Source: an uncultured Clostridia bacterium
Lineage (GTDB): Bacteria; Bacillota; Clostridia; Christensenellales; Borkfalkiaceae
Assembly: GCA_946624395.1 (NCBI GenBank)
Contig: CAMORY010000075.1
Location: forward strand, 1-5,592
Length of the DNA stretch: 5,592 bases
Direction: 5' to 3'
A program made the position numbers and the translations under genes. Below, piece by piece: positions 1-5,592 of the stretch. The stretch's first letter is position 1. Every line of letters starts with the position of its first letter. The notes beneath the pieces were generated by a model, which saw only the letters and a list, made by a program, of their open reading frames with translations, was not told the DNA's origin and ran no database searches.

Positions 1-1601
1 AAAGCGGCACGCTTGCTTTCAAAAAGGAAAACGAAGGTAAAGAAAACGAACTTATAGGGCAGTTCGGCGTGGGGTTCTACTCCGCGTTTATGGTGGCGGA
101 TAAAATCGTCGTGTACTCAAAAGCCTACGGCGCGGACAAAGCCTATAAGTGGGAAAGCGCGGGGGTAGACGGCTACGACATTTCGGAAGCGGAAAAAGAC
201 GGGCTTGGCACTAAAATCGTGCTTAAATTAAAGGAAGATACCGAAGACTTTAAGTATTCGGACTTTTTAGAAGAGTATAAAATAAGTTCGCTTATCAAGC
301 AATATTCGGACTATATCCGTTATCCCATTATAATGGAAATGACGAAAAGCCGCAAAAAGGAAGGTTCTAAAGACGATAAGCCAGAGTACGAGCAGGTGAG
401 AGAGCCGGAAACTTTAAACAGTATGGTTCCCGTGTGGAAAAAGCCCAAGTCGGAAGTTAAGGACGAAGACTTAAACGAGTTTTATAAAAACGAATTCCAC
501 GATTACACCGACCCGTTAAAGAGCGTGTACGCTAAAATCGAAGGCGCGGTAAATTACGACGCATTGCTGTTTTTTCCGTCCCGCGCGCCTTTCGACTATT
601 ATTCTAAAGACTACAAAAAAGGTTTAAAACTATACTCTAACGGCGTAATGATAATGGAAAAGTGCGAAGACCTTTTGCCCGATTATTTCGGGTTCGTTAA
701 AGGGATTGTTGACAGTTCCGATTTGTCTTTAAACATTTCGCGTGAAATTCTGCAACAGGATAGGCAGGTCAAGGCAATAGCGAACGGAATTGAAAAAAAG
801 ATTGCTTCTGAACTTAAGAAGATGATGGACGAAGACCGTGAAACTTACGAAAAACTGTTCGCCGAATTCGGGCTTTCCATTAAATTCGGCGTGTACGCGG
901 GCTTCGGTATGAACAAGGACAAACTTAAAGACCTTTTAATGTTCTATTCGTCTAAAAAGGAAAAACTCGTTTCTCTTGCCGAATACGTTAAGGAAATGCC
1001 CGACGGACAGAACGAAATTTACTACGCTTCGGGCGAGAGTTATGATAAAATCGCCAAACTTCCGCAGATAGAAAAAGCAAAGGAAAAGGGCGCGGAAATT
1101 CTGTTCTTTAAAGACGGGGTAGACGAGTTCGTGGCGAAAATTTTAATTGAATTTGGCGGCAAGAAATTTAAGTCCGTTGCCGAAGCGGACTTCTCGTTGG
1201 ACAGCAAAGAAGAGAAAAAGGAACTCGAAAAGAAAAACAAGCAGTATAAGGACTTGTTCGCGGAAATCAAAGCAAATCTCGGCGATAAAGTTAAGGACGT
1301 AAGACTAACTTCCAACTTAAAGACCTATCCCGTGTGCTTAATCGCGGACGGCGAAGTTTCCATCGAAATGGAAAAGGTATTGAACTCTATGCCGAACGCA
1401 GACGGCAGCGTTAAGGCGGACAAGGTACTTGAAATCAGCGCAGAGCATAAAATACTTAATAAACTCCAGACGCTGTATAGTGAAGACAAGGAAGCGCTTA
1501 AAAAATATTCGATTGTGCTGTACGAACAGGCGCGCATTTTAGAAGGGCTTTCAATAGACGATATTCCCGCGTTCGTGAACGCGCTTTCCGACATTATTTA
1601 A
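1..1601 (+). CDS. htpG: Molecular chaperone HtpG (bacterial Hsp90), 5' end cut off by window
   Basis: This is the ATP-dependent cytosolic chaperone Hsp90, which works as a homodimer to help fold and remodel client proteins. The frame is open from base 3, well before the first possible internal start (GTG at 69), so the gene begins outside the window. The 532 visible residues start just before the ATP-lid glycine motif GQFGVGF (bases 57-77), followed by YSAFMVADK. With about 624 residues in E. coli HtpG, roughly 100 N-terminal residues, including most of the nucleotide pocket, are missing. The middle domain carries the near-invariant LNISREILQ. Its arginine (codon 741-743) matches the catalytic-loop arginine that contacts ATP gamma-phosphate in Hsp90 proteins. 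The C-terminal dimerisation domain includes LEISAEHKIL and ends at TAA without the eukaryotic MEEVD tail. No frameshift is seen. An ABC exporter gene follows after 38 bases. Family assignment is very secure. Confidence 0.97.
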   Translation, partial: SGTLAFKKENEGKENELIGQFGVGFYSAFMVADKIVVYSKAYGADKAYKWESAGVDGYDISEAEKDGLGTKIVLKLKEDTEDFKYSDFLEEYKISSLIKQYSDYIRYPIIMEMTKSRKKEGSKDDKPEYEQVREPETLNSMVPVWKKPKSEVKDEDLNEFYKNEFHDYTDPLKSVYAKIEGAVNYDALLFFPSRAPFDYYSKDYKKGLKLYSNGVMIMEKCEDLLPDYFGFVKGIVDSSDLSLNISREILQQDRQVKAIANGIEKKIASELKKMMDEDRETYEKLFAEFGLSIKFGVYAGFGMNKDKLKDLLMFYSSKKEKLVSLAEYVKEMPDGQNEIYYASGESYDKIAKLPQIEKAKEKGAEILFFKDGVDEFVAKILIEFGGKKFKSVAEADFSLDSKEEKKELEKKNKQYKDLFAEIKANLGDKVKDVRLTSNLKTYPVCLIADGEVSIEMEKVLNSMPNADGSVKADKVLEISAEHKILNKLQTLYSEDKEALKKYSIVLYEQARILEGLSIDDIPAFVNALSDII

Positions 1602-1625
1602 GCGTTGCAAGGCGTATAAAAAGAA

Positions 1626-1631
1626 AAAGGA
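1626..1631 (+). promoter_or_regulatory. Ribosome binding site of the ABC exporter gene
   Basis: AAAGGA lies 8 bases before the ATG at 1640, a normal Shine-Dalgarno distance, and supports that start. The 38-base gap after htpG (1602-1639) shows no hairpin plus T-run terminator and no convincing promoter boxes, so the gene may be read from the htpG transcript. This does not exclude a promoter inside htpG. Confidence 0.7.
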
Positions 1632-1639
1632 ACAAATCT

Positions 1640-4375
1640 ATGGCTGAAAGAAAAGTCAAAAAGCAGGCGGCGGCGAATAAATACGCCGCGCTTAAACTCG
1701 TCGATATAGTTAAAACTTACGGCGAAGGCGAAAACACCGTCAAAGCGCTTAAAGGAATTAACCTGACTTTCCGCAAAAACGAGTTCGTGTCCGTTTTAGG
1801 ACCTTCGGGCTGCGGCAAAACCACTATGCTCAATATCATAGGTGGGCTGGATAGGTATACTTCGGGCGACCTTATCATAAACGGCGTATCGACCAAAGAG
1901 TATAAAGACAGGGACTGGGATACCTACCGCAACAACAGCGTTGGCTTCGTCTTTCAGAGTTATAACCTTATTCCGCACCAAACGGTGCTATCTAACGTGG
2001 AACTTGCGCTTACGCTTTCGGGGGTAAGTAAGGCGGAACGGCACAAAAAAGCAAAAGAAGTGCTTAAAAAAGTGGGGCTTGAAAATCAAGCGCATAAAAA
2101 GCCCAACCAACTTTCTGGCGGACAGATGCAAAGAGTTGCGATTGCCCGCGCGCTCGTCAACGACCCCGAAATAATTTTAGCCGACGAACCTACGGGCGCG
2201 CTCGACACCGAAACGAGTATTCAGATAATGGATTTACTTAAAGAAGTGGCGCGCGACCGTCTGGTTATAATGGTAACCCATAACCCGACGCTTGCGGAAA
2301 AATATTCCACGCGTATAATAAACCTTTTGGACGGGGAAAAGACGGGGGATACCAACGAGTTTACCGAAAGTGCGGCGGCAAATATGCCGCCTGCGGACGC
2401 GTCCGCAGGAAAGGGCAAAGCGGCTGAAAAGGCGGGTAAAAAAGCGAAGGGCAAAGCGGCGATGAAGTTCGGCACGGCGTTCGGGCTTTCCTTTTCCAAC
2501 CTTTTAACCAAAAAGGGCAGAACTATTTTGACCGCGATAGCGGGCAGCATAGGCATAATCGGTATTGCGCTTGTGCTTGCGGTATCCACGGGCTTTTCGG
2601 GGTATATCAAAAAGTTGCAGGCGGATACTCTTTCGGTCTATCCTTTGACCATTTCCGAATCTACAATCGATTTAGAAGACTTTCAGAAACTGACGAACCG
2701 TGAAATTACCGACGAAATGTTGAGACAAAGGGTAAATAAAAAAGTATACACAAAGGCGGTATTCGGCAATCTTACGAGTATGCTTAAAAGCAATATCTTA
2801 TCTGACGAATATCTTGCATACGTGAACACGTATACAGACGAGCAGAATACAAAAGCGGTAAATGCCGGAAAAGAGTGGGCTTACGCCGTGCAAAACGAGT
2901 ACGGATTCGACGTGAATAACTTTTTGTATTCGGACATATCGGTATTTAATCAGAAGTTTACAATGCCCGTCGACCAGTTAGTCAAATATCTTGAAAAGAT
3001 GTTCGACGAAAAACTTGACAATGCGGATTTAAACGTTTCGTCTAAATTTATAAGGACGTATATCCCGACGATAAGCGAAATCCCCGATAACCGTGCACTT
3101 ATAGAATCGCAATACGAACTTATAGATGAAAACGGTAAATGGCCTGAAAGGGAAGACGAACTTTTGCTTGTTGTCGATAAATATAATCAAATATCCGATA
3201 TAACGCTTGCGCTTTTGGGGCTTCGTTCGCTTGATAGAATAAATACTACGACCACTACCGTTGATTTCGGCGGCGACGCGACGATGGATTTTGACACAGT
3301 CAAACAGAAAAACTTTTATTACCTTACAAACGATAACAGATACGTAAAATCCGAAGACGGTAATTGGTACGACAAGACTTTCTTTCAGGGACAGTTGACC
3401 GAAGATAATGCAGATTTAACCCTTACAATCACGGGTATAGCGCGGCTTAAAGAAGACGTGCAAAGCGGCGTGCTTGAAACGGGTATCGCGTACACTTCCG
3501 CGTTCACCGAAAGGATAAGAAACGACAATAAACTTATATACGACGGCGAAGAACTTGACGAAACTAATAGCCCCGCAGTTTGTGTGGCGGCTTCAAAGAC
3601 GGGTAAAAATCCGTTGAAAATTTATTCGTGGTATCTGTCGACGGATGGCAGCGGAAACGTTCAGCCCGCATATTCCGACCCGAATATGGCAATCGTTTAC
3701 TCTTATGCACAGTCCGAAGAATTAAAGACGTTGTTAAAAGAATTCACTATGGTTAACGATTACAACGTTAAAACTCTTGCGGGCGACGATAGCGTTAAAA
3801 AGATTTTAATATATTCGGCGGGCTACGAAGAAAAAGAGAACTTAAAGACCTATCTCGACGAGTGGAACGAGAAATGGGACGAAAGCGACGAAGAAGAAAA
3901 ACTTAAAATCGTTCACTATTCCGACTCTACGGCGATGCTGTTTGCCGCGCTTAATTCTATAGTAGACGCGGTTAAAATAGTGCTTATCGCGTTTACGGCG
4001 ATATCGCTCGTCGTGTCAAGTATAATGATAGGCATCATAACCTACGTTTCGGTTGTGGAACGCACCAAGGAAATAGGCGTTTTAAGGTCTATCGGCGCGA
4101 GAAAGAAAGATATTTCGCGCATATTCAATGCGGAAACTTTCCTTATCGGGCTTTTTGCGGGGCTGCTTGGCGTTGCGGTGTCTTATCTTTTAACTATCCC
4201 GATAAACCTTATTATAGGTAATTTTATTGAAAACGCGGGCAGTATAGCCGCGCTACGGGTTGTCGACGCGACTATACTTGTAGTCGTCAGTTTTGTTCTG
4301 ACGCTTATTGCGGGCGTAATTCCGTCGAGAATAGCGGCGCATAAAGACCCCGTGGTCGCGCTACGAACCGAATAA
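1640..4375 (+). CDS. ABC exporter, fused ATPase and FtsX/MacB-type permease
   Basis: This is a single-chain half-transporter of the MacB/LolCDE/FtsEX (type VII ABC) class, expected to sit in the cytoplasmic membrane as a homodimer and to use ATP for mechanotransmission or export of peptides or lipids. Its substrate is unknown. Residues 17-235 are the ATPase: Walker A GPSGCGKTT (54-62), Q-loop FVFQSYNL (Q106), signature LSGGQ (158-162), Walker B IILADEP (D182, catalytic E183) and H-loop H214, all intact. Residues 243-275 form an Ala/Lys/Gly linker. TM1 is about 295-318, an extracellular region spans about 322-770, then TM2 (about 775-803), the FtsX-type coupling segment ERTKEIGVLRSIGARKKDI (807-825), TM3 (about 832-857) and TM4 (about 874-897). 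At 911 residues it is far longer than Gram-negative MacB (about 650), almost entirely because of the extracellular part. WPEREDELLLVVDKYNQISD (501-520) resembles a stretch I recall from fused Clostridia exporters. Class is sure; role (peptide resistance, envelope sensing, lipoprotein handling) is open. Confidence 0.93.
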   Translation: MAERKVKKQAAANKYAALKLVDIVKTYGEGENTVKALKGINLTFRKNEFVSVLGPSGCGKTTMLNIIGGLDRYTSGDLIINGVSTKEYKDRDWDTYRNNSVGFVFQSYNLIPHQTVLSNVELALTLSGVSKAERHKKAKEVLKKVGLENQAHKKPNQLSGGQMQRVAIARALVNDPEIILADEPTGALDTETSIQIMDLLKEVARDRLVIMVTHNPTLAEKYSTRIINLLDGEKTGDTNEFTESAAANMPPADASAGKGKAAEKAGKKAKGKAAMKFGTAFGLSFSNLLTKKGRTILTAIAGSIGIIGIALVLAVSTGFSGYIKKLQADTLSVYPLTISESTIDLEDFQKLTNREITDEMLRQRVNKKVYTKAVFGNLTSMLKSNILSDEYLAYVNTYTDEQNTKAVNAGKEWAYAVQNEYGFDVNNFLYSDISVFNQKFTMPVDQLVKYLEKMFDEKLDNADLNVSSKFIRTYIPTISEIPDNRALIESQYELIDENGKWPEREDELLLVVDKYNQISDITLALLGLRSLDRINTTTTTVDFGGDATMDFDTVKQKNFYYLTNDNRYVKSEDGNWYDKTFFQGQLTEDNADLTLTITGIARLKEDVQSGVLETGIAYTSAFTERIRNDNKLIYDGEELDETNSPAVCVAASKTGKNPLKIYSWYLSTDGSGNVQPAYSDPNMAIVYSYAQSEELKTLLKEFTMVNDYNVKTLAGDDSVKKILIYSAGYEEKENLKTYLDEWNEKWDESDEEEKLKIVHYSDSTAMLFAALNSIVDAVKIVLIAFTAISLVVSSIMIGIITYVSVVERTKEIGVLRSIGARKKDISRIFNAETFLIGLFAGLLGVAVSYLLTIPINLIIGNFIENAGSIAALRVVDATILVVVSFVLTLIAGVIPSRIAAHKDPVVALRTE
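2374..2409. repeat. Two adjacent inverted repeats inside the exporter linker
   Basis: A 7-bp hairpin (GGCGGCA 2374-2380, loop AATA, TGCCGCC 2385-2391) abuts and overlaps by two bases a perfect 20-base palindrome, CCTGCGGACGCGTCCGCAGG (2390-2409). Both lie in frame in the ATPase-permease linker, coding for Ala/Pro/Asp/Ser/Gly. The pairing was checked base by base. Function is unknown; it may be a chance product of GC-rich low-complexity coding or a remnant of a small inserted palindrome. Confidence 0.6.
2411..2460 (+). repeat. In-frame direct repeat in the exporter linker
   Basis: The 14-mer AAGGGCAAAGCGGC occurs at 2411-2424 and again at 2447-2460. The offset of 36 bases is exactly 12 codons, and both copies encode KGKAA in the linker (KGKAAEKAGKKA then KGKAAMKF). 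The identity at DNA level suggests a past tandem duplication that lengthened the linker, with the rest of the unit diverged. Repeated selection of the same codons is the alternative. Confidence 0.6.
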
Positions 4376-4406
4376 ATGTGCATATGTAAAAAAACGCATA
4401 TTAAAT

Positions 4407-4437
4407 CGCCGCCGTCGCAAAATAAGCGACGGCGGCG
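4407..4437. terminator. Convergent (probably bidirectional) terminator hairpin
   Basis: CGCCGCCGTCGC (4407-4418) pairs perfectly with GCGACGGCGGCG (4426-4437) around the 7-base loop AAAATAA. One U-G wobble and one A-U pair could extend the stem to 4405-4439. It lies between the stop codons of two convergent genes (4375 plus, 4458 minus). Tails are not ideal: the plus-strand transcript continues GUGCUUUAAAUACUGUUUAAUUA, while the minus-strand transcript reads AUUUAAUAUGCG and then seven Us (from the A-run at 4388-4394). Termination on both strands is inferred from position and the strong stem. Confidence 0.8.
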
Positions 4438-4457
4438 GTGCTTTAAATACTGTTTAA

Positions 4458-5396
4458 TTATACGCCTTCAAAAATATTCATATTGCGGAGTTCGGGGTTT
4501 TCAATGGTATCGGCTATTGAAAAAGCGTGCGTGTCTAAATTGTTGCAGGTAGCGGTCGTGATTTTCTGCGCTTTGAATTCGTCTGTTATCATAGTCGCTA
4601 TGTCCTGTATAATTTCCCGCTTTTCCATAGCTTCTTTTCGGGAATTGCCGAGTTCTGTTAAGCCCGTCAGCGCAAATTCCAAATCGGAAAGTATAGATAA
4701 ATCCCGCATACCGCGGTACGCCCACTTGTAAAACGGTTCGTATACGTTGTTTAAAAGATAGACTACCGAAACGGTGTGTTTTACGAACTCGAAAAGCGCA
4801 AGGCTTGCCGCGCCCGTTTCTCCGCGTTTAATCAGCCGTTCGTAATTATACGTTCCCGACTGCGCCATTATCGCCGCGTGTGCTGAAATTTTTTTGCGCC
4901 GTATGTCTTCGGGGTAGCCTTTTTTAAGTTCTTCGCGCACGGCGGAAAACTTACCCAAATCGTCGCGATACACTTCGCCGGAAACCGCCGCGCGGAGCGA
5001 CGCCGCGGGGGTGTAAAGCCAACGCTTTATGCTGTCGGGGGCTGTGGGCGCGCCTAAAAGTTTGGTGTAAAAATCGTCTATAACTATAACTCCGCGCCTG
5101 TTCCCGCCCGCGGGGGAGACCGTCTGTCTTTTCACGCCCATAAACTCTTTGGGTAGTTTTGCATACGCGCGCTCTAACTTAAAGCCGTACTCTCTCTCGG
5201 CTTCTTTGGTTATCCACATACAAAATCCCGCTTCGAAATCGTGGTCGCGGGACAGTTCGTCGTCGTAGCCTAAACACTCCGAACCTTCGCCCGCAAGCCC
5301 CACGGCAATTTCGCCTATTTTGTCCGCAAACTCCTTTTCAAGCATAGGTTTGCCGTACTCTTTATAAAACTCGCGTGAAAGTTCAAGACCGTTCAT
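4458..5396 (-). CDS. DUF4037 protein, predicted nucleotidyltransferase fold
   Basis: This 312-residue protein matches my recollection of the DUF4037 family, whose biochemical role is not established. Near the N-terminus, GEGSECLGYDDELSRDHDF (residues 36-54) has the layout of a DNA polymerase beta-type nucleotidyltransferase site: a Gly-Ser pair (38-39) followed by an Asp-x-Asp (D51, D53) expected to hold metal. A third acidic residue might be D107 or D108 in VIVIDDFY, but this is uncertain. Other family-like blocks are GEVYRDDLGKFSAVRE (140-155) and KKISAHAAIMAQSGTYNYER (168-187), and the second half is mostly helical. No signal peptide or membrane segment is seen, so it is probably cytosolic. 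The ATG at 5396 is supported by AAAGGAG 4 bases upstream and by the family-like start MNGLELSREFYKEYGKPMLE. The upstream gene on the same strand overlaps it by 14 bases. Family is likely; any enzymatic activity and substrate are inference. Confidence 0.88.
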   Translation of the reverse strand: MNGLELSREFYKEYGKPMLEKEFADKIGEIAVGLAGEGSECLGYDDELSRDHDFEAGFCMWITKEAEREYGFKLERAYAKLPKEFMGVKRQTVSPAGGNRRGVIVIDDFYTKLLGAPTAPDSIKRWLYTPAASLRAAVSGEVYRDDLGKFSAVREELKKGYPEDIRRKKISAHAAIMAQSGTYNYERLIKRGETGAASLALFEFVKHTVSVVYLLNNVYEPFYKWAYRGMRDLSILSDLEFALTGLTELGNSRKEAMEKREIIQDIATMITDEFKAQKITTATCNNLDTHAFSIADTIENPELRNMNIFEGV

Positions 5397-5592
5397 AAAT
5401 CTCCTTTGACTCCTTTATCATATCGCTCGCTATTTTATTGTAGCCGAAATACTTAAAACTCGGCGCGCACTTATCTAAAACGTACGCAAAATAACCGTTT
5501 TTAACGTTTTCTTCGTCATTTAGTAGTCCGTACGCCTTAAACAGACAATCGGTTATTTTATCGGGGGCGTTTTCCGTTTCGTAAAGATGCGC
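5383..5592 (-). CDS. Unrecognised protein, C-terminal 69 residues only
   Basis: An open frame enters from the right edge and ends at TGA (5385-5383), giving 69 residues that start AHLYETENAP and end IKESKEIYERS. Its start lies outside the window. The stop is 14 bases inside the downstream DUF4037 gene, in another frame, which is typical of a genuine operon partner. The fragment is soluble and seems mostly helical, with aromatic residues spaced in a way loosely like the last helices of a tetratricopeptide-type repeat (for example KITDCLFKAYGLL, then SFKYFGYNKIASDMIKESKE). That resemblance is weak. I do not recognise the family and assign no function. Codon choice looks like that of the neighbours, and there is no sign of decay in the visible part. 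Confidence 0.75.
   Translation of the reverse strand, partial: AHLYETENAPDKITDCLFKAYGLLNDEENVKNGYFAYVLDKCAPSFKYFGYNKIASDMIKESKEIYERS
5401..5416 (-). promoter_or_regulatory. Tandem ribosome binding sites before the DUF4037 gene
   Basis: Read on the minus strand, AAAGGAG occurs twice (5416-5410 and 5407-5401) separated by TC. The near copy is 4 bases from the ATG at 5396 and the far copy 13 bases. Neither spacing is the usual 6-9. Both copies lie inside the upstream coding sequence, so ribosomes ending at 5383 would be well placed to reinitiate. Confidence 0.65.

Noticed and set aside
1040..1594. Two minus-strand open frames opposite the 3' half of htpG (1040-1315 and 1325-1594)
   Set aside because: They are serine/leucine-rich reverse readings of a clearly coding region, with no family resemblance.
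1796..1981. 61-codon minus-strand open frame opposite the ATPase Walker A region
   Set aside because: It is fully antisense to a conserved ATPase core and has no recognisable motif.
2221..2610. 129-codon minus-strand open frame opposite the linker and TM1
   Set aside because: It is a mirror of the Ala/Lys-rich linker in GC-rich DNA, giving low-complexity Ala/Pro/Ser, and conflicts with the well-supported exporter gene.
3241..3267. Run of five threonines (residues 536-540) considered as a slippage or phase-variation tract
   Set aside because: The codons differ (ACT, ACG, ACC, ACT, ACC), so there is no simple DNA repeat to slip on.
4183..4383. 66-codon minus-strand open frame opposite TM3-TM4 of the exporter
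   Set aside because: It is a reverse reading of the membrane segments and the terminator region lies upstream of it; nothing indicates a real small protein.
4380..4401. GCATAT repeats flanking an A-run, considered as an operator or second hairpin
   Set aside because: The two GCATAT copies are direct; only a 5-bp ATATG/CATAT pairing is possible, too weak to call.
4483..4731. Plus- and minus-strand short open frames (4483-4731 and 4501-4725) within the DUF4037 gene
   Set aside because: Both overlap the family-matching frame entirely and have no identifiable domain.

Overview
The window looks like chromosomal sequence from a Gram-positive-type bacterium, most likely an uncultured member of the Clostridia (Firmicutes). 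Three things suggest this: the single-chain ATPase-FtsX exporter is of the kind common in Lachnospiraceae, Christensenellales and relatives; AAAGGAG-type ribosome binding sites are strong; and the genes mix moderate GC with lysine- and glutamate-rich proteins. This placement is inference and no finer taxonomy is supported. I see no tRNA, rRNA, CRISPR array, transposase or phage gene.

Layout: (1) bases 1-1601, plus strand, hold the Hsp90 chaperone gene htpG, missing its 5' end at the window edge. (2) Bases 1640-4375, plus strand, hold a 911-residue ABC exporter. It has a MacB/LolD-type ATPase at the N-terminus, a low-complexity linker, and an FtsX-type permease with an unusually large extracellular region. 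The gap to htpG is 38 bases with a good ribosome binding site and no visible terminator, so read-through is plausible. (3) Bases 4376-4457 are a short convergent intergenic region with a perfect 12-bp GC hairpin that probably ends transcription from both sides. (4) Bases 4458-5396, minus strand, hold a 312-residue DUF4037 protein, a predicted nucleotidyltransferase-fold protein. (5) Bases 5383-5592, minus strand, hold the last 69 codons of an unrecognised gene, which overlaps the DUF4037 start by 14 bases.

Two transcription units therefore converge. On the left are a cytosolic chaperone and a membrane exporter, with no evident functional link beyond adjacency. On the right are an unknown protein and the DUF4037 protein, whose overlap and tandem ribosome binding sites suggest coupled translation. 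No clear new multi-gene system is visible. The most unexplained parts are the DUF4037 gene pair, the large sensor-like domain of the exporter, and a cluster of inverted and direct repeats inside the exporter's linker.
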